Made by a program: the position numbers and the translations under genes. A stretch of 55,934 bases of DNA from Collinsella aerofaciens. GTDB lineage: Bacteria > Actinomycetota > Coriobacteriia > Coriobacteriales > Coriobacteriaceae. This document shows positions 7,636 to 16,337 of this stretch, piece after piece. The stretch is from assembly GCA_008671135.1 (NCBI GenBank), contig RQAP01000009.1:1-55934 (forward strand), in the 5' to 3' direction. The notes under the pieces were generated by a model. That model saw only the letters and a program-made list of their open reading frames with translations, ran no database searches and was not told the origin of the DNA. How positions within the stretch are numbered: position 1 is the first letter of the stretch; every line of letters begins with the position of its first letter.

Positions 7636-10536
7636 ATGACCCAGCCCTTGCCCTGGGAAAAGAACGCCGCGGTACCCGTGCCGCCCACGCCGGAACCCGT
7701 GCCGCTCGATGCATACACCGCCCCCGCTGCGCCGGAGCCCGAGCTCGTCCCGCTCGACATCTACGATGCTCCCGCGCCGGCACCCAAGCCCACCAAGCCG
7801 CTCGTCGACATCGACAGCCTTAATCCCGCCCAGCGCGAGGCGGTCCTGACCACCGAGGGTCCGTTGCTGGTGCTTGCCGGCGCCGGCTCGGGCAAGACCC
7901 GCGTCTTGACCTTCCGCATCGCACATATGCTCGGCGACCTGGGCGTTAAGCCCTGGCAGATCCTTGCCATCACGTTTACCAACAAGGCCGCGGCCGAGAT
8001 GCGCGAGCGTCTGGCGGCACTCATCCCCAGCGGTACCCGCGGCATGTGGGTGTGCACCTTCCATGCCATGTGCGTGCGCATGCTGCGCGAGGACGCTGAC
8101 CTGCTGGGCTACACCGGTCAGTTCACCATCTACGATGATGACGATTCCAAGCGCATGGTGCGCGATATTATGCAGGCGCTCGGTATCGAGCAAAAGCAAT
8201 TCCCCATCAATATGATCCGCAGCAAGATCAGTTCGGCCAAAAACGCCATGATCGGCCCCGAGGACATGCTCAAATCCGCCGACAGCCCCAACGACAAAAA
8301 GGCCGCGCAGGTCTACCTGGAGCTGGAACGCCGCCTGCGCGCCGCCAACGCGATGGACTTCGACGATCTGCTCGTGCGCACGCTCGAGCTGCTGCGCACC
8401 CGCCCCGAGGTGCTCGACAAGTACCAAGAGCGTTTCCGCTACATTAGCGTCGACGAGTATCAGGACACCAACCACGTCCAGTACGAGATCGCCAACCTGC
8501 TGGCCGCCAAGTACCAAAACCTCATGGTCGTGGGCGACGATGACCAGTCCATTTACAGCTGGCGTGGCGCCGACATCACCAACATCCTGGACTTTGAGAA
8601 GGACTTTAAAAACTGCAAGACCGTCAAGCTGGAGCAGAACTACCGCTCTACGGGTCACATCCTGAGCGCCGCCAATGCCGTGGTGCGCCACAACTCGCAA
8701 CGCAAGGACAAGCGCCTGTTTACGGCCGAGGGCGACGGCGAGAAGATCCAGGCCTTCCAGGCAAGCGATGAGCGCGACGAGGGCCGCTGGATTGCCGGCG
8801 AGATCGAAAAGCTGCACTCCAAGGGCACGAGTTACGACGATATCGCCGTGTTCTACCGCACCAACGCCCAGTCGCGTATCCTCGAAGATATGTTCTTGCG
8901 CGCGGGCGTGCCCTACAAGATCGTCGGCGGCACGCGATTCTTCGACCGCGCCGAGATCCGCGACGTCATGGCCTACCTCAAGATGATCGTGAACCCGGCC
9001 GACGAGATGAGCGTCAAGCGCGTCATCAACACGCCGCGCCGCGGTATCGGCTCCACCTCGATCCAAAAGATCGAGCAGCTGGCGCGCGACAACCGCTGCT
9101 CGTTCTTCCAAGCCTGCGAGATCGCGTGCGCCGAGACGGGCATGTTTAGCGCCAAGGTCCGCAATGGCCTGTCGAGCTTTGTGTCGCTGGTGCGCGAGGG
9201 CCGCCGCATGGACGGCGAGCTGAAGGACGTCGTCGAGATGATTGTCGACAAGACGGGCCTGCTGCAGGCGTTCCGCGCCGAGGGCACCATGGAGTCCGAG
9301 AGCCGCGCCGAGAACATTCAGGAATTCCTGGGCGTTGCTGCCGAATTTGAGGAGACGCACGAGGATATCGAGGGTACGCTCGAGAGCTTGGAAGAGCTGC
9401 GCGCAGCCGGCGTTGCCGACGTGCCTGCCGAGCCTGAGTCCGAGCCCGTTGTGGTGAGCGCGCCCGCGCCCGAACCGGGGCCATCTGCCCCGGCATCCTC
9501 GTTTGAGGCACTCGTCGGCGCGCGCGATGCTGCAGGTTCCAATCCGCTCGATAGACTAGCCGCCCCGGCGCTCTCACCGCAGGATGCCCTGGCCGCCGCC
9601 ATCGCGGGCAACGCGTATGCCGCGCCGACGGAGATGCCGGCGGGTGCCGTGCATGCCGACGAGATTGAGCGCACCTACGGTCCGCTCACCTGTAAGGCGC
9701 TGCCGGCACTCATGGAGTGGCTGGCCCTGCGCTCCGACTTGGATTCCCTGGCCGGCGAGACGCATGCCATCACCATGATGACCATCCACTCCGCCAAGGG
9801 CCTGGAGTTCCCGGCGGTGTTCGTGGCCGGCATGGAGGAGGGCATCTTCCCGCACGTGCACGACTTTGGCGGCAGCGATGACCCGGGCAAGCTCGAGGAA
9901 GAGCGTCGCCTGGCCTACGTCGCCATCACGCGTGCCCGTAAGCGCCTATTCCTGACCTATGCGGCCACGCGTCGCACCTACGGCTCGACCTCTGCCAACC
10001 CGCGCTCGCGCTTCCTCAATGAGATTCCGTTTGAGGATATCGAGTTTAGCGGTATCGGTTCTGCCGGTTTTGAGGGCACGGGCTGGGAGAAGCGCGGCGA
10101 CCGTCACGGCACCTTTGGCTCGGGCATGGGTTCGGATATGTATGGCGGCAAGGTGTTCGGTTCGCATACGCGCTCGACCGGCGGTTCCGGTTCGCGCGGC
10201 GGATCGAGCTTTGACGATTTCTTTGGCGGCAGCAGCTACGGGACCGAGCGCCATCGTGGGGTCTCGCCCGACGCCGGCCGTGTTGCCTCGACCTTTGGTT
10301 CGGGTGCGCCGCGAGCCAAAAAGCCGTCGTCCAAGGTGTCTCCGACGGTGGAGCGCAAGGTCGATCGCGCCAGCGCATCGCAGGACTTTGCCGCGGGCGA
10401 TACCGTGAGCCACAAGACCTTTGGCACGGGTACCGTGATCTCGGTCGCCGGAGACATGATCGAGGTCCAGTTCGAAAAGACCGGCCAGACCAAAAAGCTG
10501 ATGAAGGGCTTTGCGCCGATCGTCAAGCTGTCGTGA
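7636..10536 (+). CDS. pcrA: UvrD/PcrA-type superfamily 1 DNA helicase
   Basis: A 966-residue ATP-dependent 3'-5' DNA helicase acting in repair and replication restart. Visible motifs: Q-motif LNPAQREAV, Walker A GAGSGKT (about 79-85), TFTNKAAAEM (Ia), DEYQDTN (Walker B), GDDDQSIYSWRGA (III), EQNYRST (IV), TIHSAKGLEF (V) and YVAITRARKRLFLTYA (VI). Additions are a proline-rich N-terminal tail of about 55 residues, an Ala/Pro/Glu-rich insert (about 595-700) in domain 2, and a Gly/Ser-rich linker before a C-terminal Tudor-like domain (FAAGDTVSHKTFGTGTVISV) that binds RNA polymerase in PcrA. The ATG at 7636 follows GATGAGGAG; an in-frame start at 7552 is less likely. Confidence 0.95.
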   Translation: MTQPLPWEKNAAVPVPPTPEPVPLDAYTAPAAPEPELVPLDIYDAPAPAPKPTKPLVDIDSLNPAQREAVLTTEGPLLVLAGAGSGKTRVLTFRIAHMLGDLGVKPWQILAITFTNKAAAEMRERLAALIPSGTRGMWVCTFHAMCVRMLREDADLLGYTGQFTIYDDDDSKRMVRDIMQALGIEQKQFPINMIRSKISSAKNAMIGPEDMLKSADSPNDKKAAQVYLELERRLRAANAMDFDDLLVRTLELLRTRPEVLDKYQERFRYISVDEYQDTNHVQYEIANLLAAKYQNLMVVGDDDQSIYSWRGADITNILDFEKDFKNCKTVKLEQNYRSTGHILSAANAVVRHNSQRKDKRLFTAEGDGEKIQAFQASDERDEGRWIAGEIEKLHSKGTSYDDIAVFYRTNAQSRILEDMFLRAGVPYKIVGGTRFFDRAEIRDVMAYLKMIVNPADEMSVKRVINTPRRGIGSTSIQKIEQLARDNRCSFFQACEIACAETGMFSAKVRNGLSSFVSLVREGRRMDGELKDVVEMIVDKTGLLQAFRAEGTMESESRAENIQEFLGVAAEFEETHEDIEGTLESLEELRAAGVADVPAEPESEPVVVSAPAPEPGPSAPASSFEALVGARDAAGSNPLDRLAAPALSPQDALAAAIAGNAYAAPTEMPAGAVHADEIERTYGPLTCKALPALMEWLALRSDLDSLAGETHAITMMTIHSAKGLEFPAVFVAGMEEGIFPHVHDFGGSDDPGKLEEERRLAYVAITRARKRLFLTYAATRRTYGSTSANPRSRFLNEIPFEDIEFSGIGSAGFEGTGWEKRGDRHGTFGSGMGSDMYGGKVFGSHTRSTGGSGSRGGSSFDDFFGGSSYGTERHRGVSPDAGRVASTFGSGAPRAKKPSSKVSPTVERKVDRASASQDFAAGDTVSHKTFGTGTVISVAGDMIEVQFEKTGQTKKLMKGFAPIVKLS

Positions 10537-10543
10537 TCCTGGC

Positions 10544-10673
10544 GGACCTGGGCGGGCGTATAGGGCAACATCGCCTGCTCGGGCAGTCCTGCGCAAGACG
10601 GAGAGCACATTAAGTGCTCTCCTTTGCGTGCGGAACTCGCGATCGATGTTGCCCCATACGCCCGCCCGGGTCC
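10544..10673 (+). repeat. Structured intergenic element, copy 1 (3' end of pcrA)
   Basis: Left arm 10544-10573 and right arm 10644-10673 are complementary over 28 of 30 positions. They enclose a core (10572-10645) containing the perfect hairpin GGAGAGCAC/GTGCTCTCC and the flanks CAGTCCTGC and GTGCGGAACTCGCGATCG. The core is almost the same as that at 10831-10949 on the other strand, but the arms are unrelated. It begins 8 bp after the pcrA stop. No reading frame fits it. Confidence 0.85.
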
Positions 10674-10756
10674 TTGGGTAACGTTGCTGAACGAGCGTTG
10701 CTCTGCCTCTCGCTTTTTGATCTGGAGAACCGGGTGGGCTGAATACTTAGACATGG

Positions 10757-10796
10757 CAAGGGGCTCCCCCGTTGAAGAGCGGGGGAGCCCCTTGTT
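10757..10796. terminator. Strong hairpin between convergent pcrA and manA
   Basis: CAAGGGGCTCCCCC (10757-10770) and GGGGGAGCCCCTTG (10781-10794) form a perfect 14-bp stem, followed by TTGCGTTTTG. It sits midway between two convergent genes and could stop transcription from both. Confidence 0.7.
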
Positions 10797-10830
10797 GCGT
10801 TTTGATTGTCGTTACTAGCCAGAGGCTCGC

Positions 10831-10949
10831 CGGGATGGGACGCGGGGTTTGGTCGATCGCGAGTTCCGCACGAGCCGGAGAGCACTTAATGTGCTCTCCG
10901 TGCGAGCAGGACTGTCCGAGTAGGCGACCAAACCCCGCGCCCCATCCCG
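10831..10949 (-). repeat. Structured intergenic element, copy 2 (3' end of manA)
   Basis: Arms 10831-10855 and 10925-10949 are complementary over 24 of 25 positions and can be extended outward imperfectly. Read on the minus strand, the enclosed core matches copy 1 over about 75 bp, differing at a few sites flanking the central GAGAGCAC hairpin. The orientation relative to the upstream gene (manA, minus strand) is the same as copy 1 relative to pcrA, so both are downstream of a gene in the sense direction. Confidence 0.85.
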
Positions 10950-10972
10950 GGGAGCGCTCGGGGACCGGTAGC

Positions 10973-11905
10973 TTACAGGTGCGAGATGATCAGTTCCATC
11001 TTGCCTTCGAGGTCAATGGAGCTGACGGTGCTCGGGGCCAGCAGGTGGCTTCCCTTGTGGACGGGGTCGCCGCAGACGGTGCCTTCGCCGTCGATGACCG
11101 ACAGGCACATGAAGGGCCAGCGCTGGTCGAGGGTCTTGCTGCCGTTGACGCGCACGCGATCGACGGTGTAGCAGGGGTTGGACTCGAGCTCGGTCACGCC
11201 GTCCACCTCGGGCGCGGTCACCGTGCCGTCGGTCGGAGCCTGAGCATCAAAGTCGATGCAGTCGAGGCTCTGCTCAATGTGCAGTGGGCGCAGCTTGCCG
11301 TCGGTGCCGGGACGGTCGTAGTCGTACAGGCGATACGTCACGTCGCTCGACTGCTGCGTCTCCAAAATGAGCGTGCCGGTCTTGATGGCGTGCACGGTAC
11401 CGGAATCAATCTGGAAAAAGTCGCCCTTGTGGATCGGCAGTACGTTGAGCATGTCGTCCCAGCGGCCGTCCTCGATCATCTGCGCGGCCTCGGCGCGGTC
11501 GTGCGCGCGCTGGCCGACAATGATCGTGGCACCGGGCTCGCAGTCCAGCACATACCAGCACTCGGTTTTGCCCAGGCTGCCGTTCTCGTGCTCGGCAGCG
11601 TACTCGTCGTTGGGATGAATCTGGATCGAAAGGTCGTCCTTGGCGTCCAGAATCTTAATGAGCAGCGGGAACTCCTTGCCCTCGCAGTTGCCAAAGAGCT
11701 CGCGATGCTCGGCCCACAGCCACGACAGCGTGTGGCCGGCATACGGGCCCTCCGCAATCTGGCAGTCGCCGTTGGGGTGGGCCGAGATGGCCCAGCACTC
11801 ACCGATGGGGCCATCGGGAATGTCGTAGCCAAATACGGTTTCGAGCTGGCGGCCGCCCCAGATCTTCTCGTGGAAGATCGGCGTCAGCTTAATCAAATCG
11901 GACAT
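10973..11905 (-). CDS. manA: Mannose-6-phosphate isomerase, class I
   Basis: This zinc enzyme interconverts mannose-6-phosphate and fructose-6-phosphate, feeding mannose into glycolysis and supplying mannose for polymers. The 310-residue size and N terminus (LTPIFHEKIWGGRQLE) fit the short Firmicutes-type class I enzyme. The zinc-binding cupin region shows LSIQIHPNDEYA and ECWYVLD, and a second motif SGTVHAIKTGTLILETQQ carries a ligand His. I choose the ATG at 11905, which has GGGGG 7 nt upstream; the ATG at 11911 is too close to it. The divergent regulator and bgl genes lie upstream but on other transcripts. Confidence 0.95.
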   Translation of the reverse strand: MSDLIKLTPIFHEKIWGGRQLETVFGYDIPDGPIGECWAISAHPNGDCQIAEGPYAGHTLSWLWAEHRELFGNCEGKEFPLLIKILDAKDDLSIQIHPNDEYAAEHENGSLGKTECWYVLDCEPGATIIVGQRAHDRAEAAQMIEDGRWDDMLNVLPIHKGDFFQIDSGTVHAIKTGTLILETQQSSDVTYRLYDYDRPGTDGKLRPLHIEQSLDCIDFDAQAPTDGTVTAPEVDGVTELESNPCYTVDRVRVNGSKTLDQRWPFMCLSVIDGEGTVCGDPVHKGSHLLAPSTVSSIDLEGKMELIISHL

Positions 11906-11979
11906 GTTCATACCCCCATTGTGTTGCGCGGGCGCTGCGTAAAACTGTTCAAAGCGAGCGCCCGGATGACTACAAAAAC

Positions 11980-12699
11980 CTATGCCAACGTTACGTTGTG
12001 CAACTCAAAGCGGTCGCCAACGTTGCGCGAGACCGAATACTCAAAGGCCGCGCCGCTGTCCAAAAAGCCAATCTGGGTGAGCTCGAGCAGGGGAGAGCCA
12101 GGCTTGGTGTCCAAGCGCTCGGCTTCTTCCTCGGTTGCTGCCACGGCGCGAATGGTACGGTGGAAGCTCGAAATCTTCAGCCCACATTGCTCGCGGATGA
12201 AGTGGTAGACCGATCCGTACAGGTCCTTCTTTTTAAGGCCTGGAATCAGCTCGAGGGGCATGTAGGTGTACTCGATAACGATGGGCTTCTCATCGGCCTG
12301 ACGCACGCGCACGATGTGATAGGCAAAGTCATCCTCGGCAATTCCCAGCTGGGCTGCGATGTCCGCTGGTGGATTAACAATCGAGAAATCGTAGACCACC
12401 GAGGTCACCTTCTCCCCGCGGTGCTCATACGAAAAGCCCTGGGCACGGTCGTTTTTGCCCTGGAAAAACGCCTGACCGGGAAGTCCCGCCGTGTCCTTAA
12501 CGTAGGTACCCGATCCGCGTCGGCTGGTAATAAGACCTTCCTCGGTGATTTGCTCGATAGCTCGTTTGACGGTGATTTTGGAAACGCTATAGAGCTCGCA
12601 GAACTCAACGACGGTGGGAAGCTTGTCGCCCGGTTTAAGAGTGCCATCCTCGATGCTTCGACGAATATCTGCAGCTATCGCCTCGTATTTGGGAATCAT
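11980..12699 (-). CDS. GntR/HutC-family regulator of the beta-glucoside genes
   Basis: A 239-residue repressor-type regulator. The N-terminal winged helix (1-70) contains GDKLPTVVEFCELYSVSKITVKRAI. The C-terminal UTRA ligand domain contains YTYMPLELIPGL and ends AAFEYSVSRNVGDRFEL, typical of regulators sensing phosphosugars. It is divergent from the bglA-PTS genes with about 300 bp between, so control of that cluster is likely, with a phospho-beta-glucoside as probable effector. The start ATG at 12699 follows AAAGGAGGTTCA. A TATACT box lies at 12741-12736 on the minus strand. Confidence 0.92.
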   Translation of the reverse strand: MIPKYEAIAADIRRSIEDGTLKPGDKLPTVVEFCELYSVSKITVKRAIEQITEEGLITSRRGSGTYVKDTAGLPGQAFFQGKNDRAQGFSYEHRGEKVTSVVYDFSIVNPPADIAAQLGIAEDDFAYHIVRVRQADEKPIVIEYTYMPLELIPGLKKKDLYGSVYHFIREQCGLKISSFHRTIRAVAATEEEAERLDTKPGSPLLELTQIGFLDSGAAFEYSVSRNVGDRFELHNVTLA

Positions 12700-12807
12700 T
12701 GAACCTCCTTTCCGACATATATCAATACGCAAGTAAGTATAACCCTTAACAAGGCACCCATATAACCTTTATCTAAGAAGCTCGAGAAAGAAAAAAGAAA
12801 AAGACGC

Positions 12808-12835
12808 TTTACTTTTAGAATTAGAGCGCTATAGT
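12808..12835 (+). promoter_or_regulatory. Candidate promoter of the beta-glucoside operon
   Basis: TTTACT (12808-12813) and TATAGT (12830-12835) are separated by 16 bp in an AT-rich stretch unlike the rest of the window. The transcript would begin at about 12842, leaving a 160-nt leader with a large hairpin before the glucosidase gene. Confidence 0.5.
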
Positions 12836-12874
12836 TTAAGCAACGAACGGAATCTTTCCGCAGAACAGGATCGA

Positions 12875-12972
12875 CCGTTTGGGGACGGTTTTGTTTTGGC
12901 GGGTTGGATATCGGTATGACCGGTGCGCGCCCGCGCCGGATAACCTGCCAAAGCAAACCCGTCTCCAACCGG
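12875..12972 (+). repeat. Long hairpin in the glucosidase leader
   Basis: Arms 12875-12905 and 12942-12972 are complementary at 26 of 31 positions. Three of the five exceptions would be G-U pairs in RNA, consistent with a folded transcript. The right arm AACCTGCCAAAGCAAACC recurs at 16818-16835. The inner part has another GC-rich stem (CCGGTGCGCG with CGCGCCGG). It may be a repeat element or a leader structure controlling bglA. Confidence 0.7.
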
Positions 12973-13002
12973 AAGCTCTAGAACACGAAAGCGAGGACTT
13001 TG

Positions 13003-14403
13003 ATGGCACAGTATCAGCTGCCCAACGACTTCTTCTTTGGCGCTGCTATGTCCGGCCCGCAGACTGAGGGTCAGTGGAACCAGGGCGGCAAGCTCGAGAA
13101 CCTGTGGGACACCTGGTCCATCCAGGATCTGGGCTCGTTCTACAACTGCGTTGGCTCTTACGCCGGCAATGACTTTATGGCCAAGTACCAGGAAGACCTT
13201 CGCATTTTGAAGGACTTGGGCCTGGATACCTATCGCACTTCCATCCAGTGGAGCCGTCTGCTCGATGCCGACGGCAACCTCAACGAGGAAGGCGCCGCGT
13301 GGTATCACGAGTTGTTCCGCGCCTCTCGCGAAGCCGGCCTGGAGCCGTTTGTCAACTTGTACCACTTTGACATGCCCACCTACCTTTTTAACCGTGGCGG
13401 CTGGGAGAGCCGTGAGGTTGTCGAGGCTTACGCACATTACGCCGACGTCGCCTTCCACGAGTTTGGCCAGGAGATCAAGTACTGGTTCACCTTTAACGAG
13501 CCCATCGTCGAGCCCGAGCAGCGCTATCAGGAGGGCGTGTGGTTCCCGCAGCTCCACGACTTTTGCCGCGCTCGCACCGTGCAGTATCACATCTCGCTGG
13601 CACATGCGCTGGCCGTGGCCAACTACCGTCGCGCCTATGACGAGGGCGCCGTTCGCAGCGATGCCAAGATCGGCATGATCAACTGCTTTACCCCGGTCTA
13701 CACCAAGGAGAACCCCAGCGAGGCGGACCTCGAGGCCGTGCGTATGACCAGCGGCATCAACAACCGCTGGTGGCTCGACCTCATTACCAAGGGCGAGCTT
13801 CCCGCCGACGTGCTCGACAGCCTGGTCGAGGGCGGCGTTAAGCTTCCGTTCCGTGCCGGCGACCAAGAGATTCTTAAGCAGGGTGTTGTCGACTGGCTCG
13901 GTTGCAACTACTACCACCCCACGCGCGTTCAGGCGCCGGCGAGCAAGATCGACCAGTACGGTCTGCCGCACTTTGCCGACGAGTACGTGTGGCCCGACGC
14001 CGTTATGAACGAGAGCCGCGGCTGGGAGATCTACCCGCAGGGCCTCTACGACTTTGGCATGGACTGCGCTAAGAACTACCCCGATCTTGAGTGGTTCGTT
14101 TCCGAGAACGGCATCGGCATCATGGACGAATACAAGAACCGAGACGCCGAAGGAACCATCCAGGATGACTACCGCGTCGACTTTGTACGCCAGCACCTGG
14201 AGTGGGTTGCCAAGGCAATTGCCGAGGGCGCCAAGTGCCGTGGATACCATTATTGGGCCGTCATCGATAACTGGTCTTGGGCGAATGCCTTTAAGAACCG
14301 TTACGGTTTTGTCGAGGTCGACCTTATGGACGGCTACAAGCGCCGCCTTAAGAAGTCGGCAGCTTGGCTCAAGCAGGTCGCCACGACTCACGTGGTTGAT
14401 TAG
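13003..14403 (+). CDS. 6-phospho-beta-glucosidase, GH1 family
   Basis: This cytosolic glycosidase splits phosphorylated beta-glucosides brought in by the PTS. GH1 signatures: FFFGAAMSGPQTEGQW at the N terminus, the acid/base Glu166 in TFNEP, and the nucleophile Glu368 in VSENGIG. The basic C-terminal segment GYKRRLKKSAAW fits 6-phospho enzymes, as does the adjacent PTS. At 466 residues it has normal length. The ATG at 13003 follows GCGAGGAC; a TTG directly before it is in frame. It is the first gene of the operon with EIIC, EIIB, EIIA and possibly the ROK kinase. Confidence 0.93.
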   Translation: MAQYQLPNDFFFGAAMSGPQTEGQWNQGGKLENLWDTWSIQDLGSFYNCVGSYAGNDFMAKYQEDLRILKDLGLDTYRTSIQWSRLLDADGNLNEEGAAWYHELFRASREAGLEPFVNLYHFDMPTYLFNRGGWESREVVEAYAHYADVAFHEFGQEIKYWFTFNEPIVEPEQRYQEGVWFPQLHDFCRARTVQYHISLAHALAVANYRRAYDEGAVRSDAKIGMINCFTPVYTKENPSEADLEAVRMTSGINNRWWLDLITKGELPADVLDSLVEGGVKLPFRAGDQEILKQGVVDWLGCNYYHPTRVQAPASKIDQYGLPHFADEYVWPDAVMNESRGWEIYPQGLYDFGMDCAKNYPDLEWFVSENGIGIMDEYKNRDAEGTIQDDYRVDFVRQHLEWVAKAIAEGAKCRGYHYWAVIDNWSWANAFKNRYGFVEVDLMDGYKRRLKKSAAWLKQVATTHVVD

Positions 14404-14523
14404 CGAACGGGCGAACGCCCAGACCGCGCGCCGCTGCGCGCAACACATGGCACATCTGGTGGCAGAGGGCGACAGACCACCGTGCGCATAGGAAAAGGCC
14501 GGATTTGAAAGTTAGGAGCAATC

Positions 14524-15876
14524 ATGGCCAGTGACAACGGAAAGAGCTTCCTCGACAAGTTTGCCGAGGTCTCTGCGAAGGTGGGAAACCAGGTTCACCT
14601 GCGTTCCCTGCGTGACGCCTTCGCGACCATCACGCCGCTCTATATCCTTGCGGGTATCGCGGTTCTTATTAACAACGTCGTGTTCCCTCTGTTCCCGCTC
14701 GATGCGGCGGGCCTTGCCAACCTTCAGACGTGGGGTTCGGCAATTACGCTGGGCACCCTCAACGTCTCTGCCATTATCTTGGCCGGATTGATTGGCTACA
14801 GCCTCGCTAAGAACAAGCGTTTCGATAACCCGCTCGCTTGCGTGGTCGTCGCTATCTCTGCTTTCGTCATCATGATGCCGCAGCAGATCACCGCCTCGCT
14901 TGCCGCCACGAGCCCGCTGCTCACCGACAAGATCACCTCCGCCGAGGTCACGGGCGCCCTTTCGACTGCCAACACCGGCACCAACGGTCTGTTCTCGGCT
15001 ATTATCATCGCCCTGCTTTCCGTCTCGCTCTTCATCAAGATTTCTGGCGTCGAGAAGCTCAAGGTTAAGCTGGGCGAGGGCGTGCCTCCCGCGGTCTCCA
15101 ACTCCTTCAACGTCATGATCCCGATGCTGCTCAACCTCGCGATCTTCGCTCTTGCCGCAGCCCTGCTCGCCGTGTGCGCCGGCACCGATCTGTGCACCAT
15201 CATCTCCACGTGCATCTCCAACCCGCTCAAGAGCATCATGAACGCCGGTCCGTGGGCTGTTATCCTCATCTACACCCTTGCTAACCTGCTGTTCTGCGTC
15301 GGTATTCACCAGTCCACCATCTCTGGCGCTACCGTCGAGCCGATCCTGACCATGCTCATCGTCGACAACATGGCTACCTTTGCCGCCGGTGGCACCATCC
15401 AGCCCGATCACTACATGAACATGCAGATCGTTAACAGCTTCGCCCTCATCGGCGGCTCGGGCTGCACCCTCATGCTTCTGCTCGACACGCTCCTGTTCTC
15501 CAAGAACAAGGCTTCCGAGACCGTTTCCAAGATGGCTATCCTGCCTGGTCTGTTCAACATCAACGAGCCGGTTATCTACGGTTACCCCATCGTGTACAAC
15601 CTGCCGCTCATGATCCCGTTTGTCCTCCTTCCCGACTTGTTCATCGGCATCACCTATGGCCTTACCTGCGCAGGCATCATCAGCCCTTGCATCGCCCAGG
15701 TGCCCTGGACTATGCCTCCCGTCATCAATGCCCTGCTTGCTACGGGCTTTGACTGGCGCGCCGGCGTGTGGCAGGCTCTCGAGATTGTCATTGGCATGGC
15801 CGTCTACCTGCCCTTTATGAAGATTTCCGAGAAGGCAATCGCCAAGCAGGAGGCTCTCGCCGAGCAGAACGCCTAA
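14524..15876 (+). CDS. PTS lactose/cellobiose-family EIIC permease
   Basis: A 450-residue membrane permease of the Lac/Cel (EIIC) PTS family, which moves a beta-glucoside such as cellobiose inward while it is phosphorylated by EIIB. It begins with FLDKFAEVSAKVGNQVHLRSLRDAF, the typical amphipathic start, has about ten hydrophobic segments, and contains the conserved NINEPVIYGYPIVYN loop near 345-360 that takes part in sugar binding. The ATG at 14524 follows TTAGGAGCAATC. It lies 120 bp after the glucosidase. A 149-bp gap with a hairpin separates it from EIIB. Confidence 0.95.
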   Translation: MASDNGKSFLDKFAEVSAKVGNQVHLRSLRDAFATITPLYILAGIAVLINNVVFPLFPLDAAGLANLQTWGSAITLGTLNVSAIILAGLIGYSLAKNKRFDNPLACVVVAISAFVIMMPQQITASLAATSPLLTDKITSAEVTGALSTANTGTNGLFSAIIIALLSVSLFIKISGVEKLKVKLGEGVPPAVSNSFNVMIPMLLNLAIFALAAALLAVCAGTDLCTIISTCISNPLKSIMNAGPWAVILIYTLANLLFCVGIHQSTISGATVEPILTMLIVDNMATFAAGGTIQPDHYMNMQIVNSFALIGGSGCTLMLLLDTLLFSKNKASETVSKMAILPGLFNINEPVIYGYPIVYNLPLMIPFVLLPDLFIGITYGLTCAGIISPCIAQVPWTMPPVINALLATGFDWRAGVWQALEIVIGMAVYLPFMKISEKAIAKQEALAEQNA

Positions 15877-15896
15877 CGTTCGTCCCTTTCACCTTT

Positions 15897-15927
15897 GCGG
15901 GCGCCGGTACGCGGAGCCGGTACCCGC
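15897..15927. repeat. Intercistronic hairpin between EIIC and EIIB
   Basis: GCGGG (15897-15901) pairs with CCCGC (15923-15927), with inner CCGG pairs. There is no clear T run, so it may protect or partly terminate the transcript rather than end it. Confidence 0.5.
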
Positions 15928-16025
15928 ACCTCTCTTTTGCGTAAGGGCGCAGAAAGAGGGCACAATAACCGCAAGGAATACAACCAGTCGTCGTCTGCGC
16001 GCCGCGCAGTTATAAGGAGGAAACC

Positions 16026-16328
16026 ATGAAGAAGATCATGCTCTGCTGCAATGCCGGTATGTCTACGAGCCTGCTGGTCCAGAAGATGCAGGCCGAGGTT
16101 GCAAACCGTGGCCTGGATATTGAGGTCGAGGCTCGCCCCATGAATGAGGCCCACGATCACCTGGATGAGTGCGACATGTTGCTGCTTGGTCCGCAGATCG
16201 GCTACACCAAGGGCGATTTTGAGAAGGAGGCCGCCGGTCGCTTCCCGGTCGAGGTCATCAACATGGTCGACTACGGCCGCATGAACGCTGCCGGCATCAT
16301 CGACCATTGCGTCAGCGTGATGGGTTAG
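16026..16328 (+). CDS. PTS lactose/cellobiose-family EIIB
   Basis: This small cytosolic phosphocarrier (100 residues) passes phosphate from EIIA to the sugar. The active-site loop LCCNAGMSTSLLVQKM places the phosphorylated cysteine at position 8, directly before NAGMST as in ChbB/CelA. The length and fold (QIGYTKGDFEK, INMVDYGRM) match the family. TAAGGAGGAAACC precedes the ATG, a near-ideal ribosome-binding site. EIIA follows immediately. Confidence 0.95.
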   Translation: MKKIMLCCNAGMSTSLLVQKMQAEVANRGLDIEVEARPMNEAHDHLDECDMLLLGPQIGYTKGDFEKEAAGRFPVEVINMVDYGRMNAAGIIDHCVSVMG

Positions 16329-16337
16329 GTGCAGCAT

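Noticed and set aside
7618..9360. A 580-codon minus-strand frame inside pcrA
   Set aside because: It is the antisense of the helicase domains, composed of Leu/Val/Ala/His repeats typical of reversed GC-rich codons.
10544..10949. Retron or group II intron remnants
   Set aside because: The conserved core is too short, no reverse transcriptase gene is near, and no intron domain V-like motif is visible.
10772..12208. A 478-codon plus-strand frame opposite manA and the GntR gene
   Set aside because: It spans two clearly real minus-strand genes and the hairpin element; no start signal.
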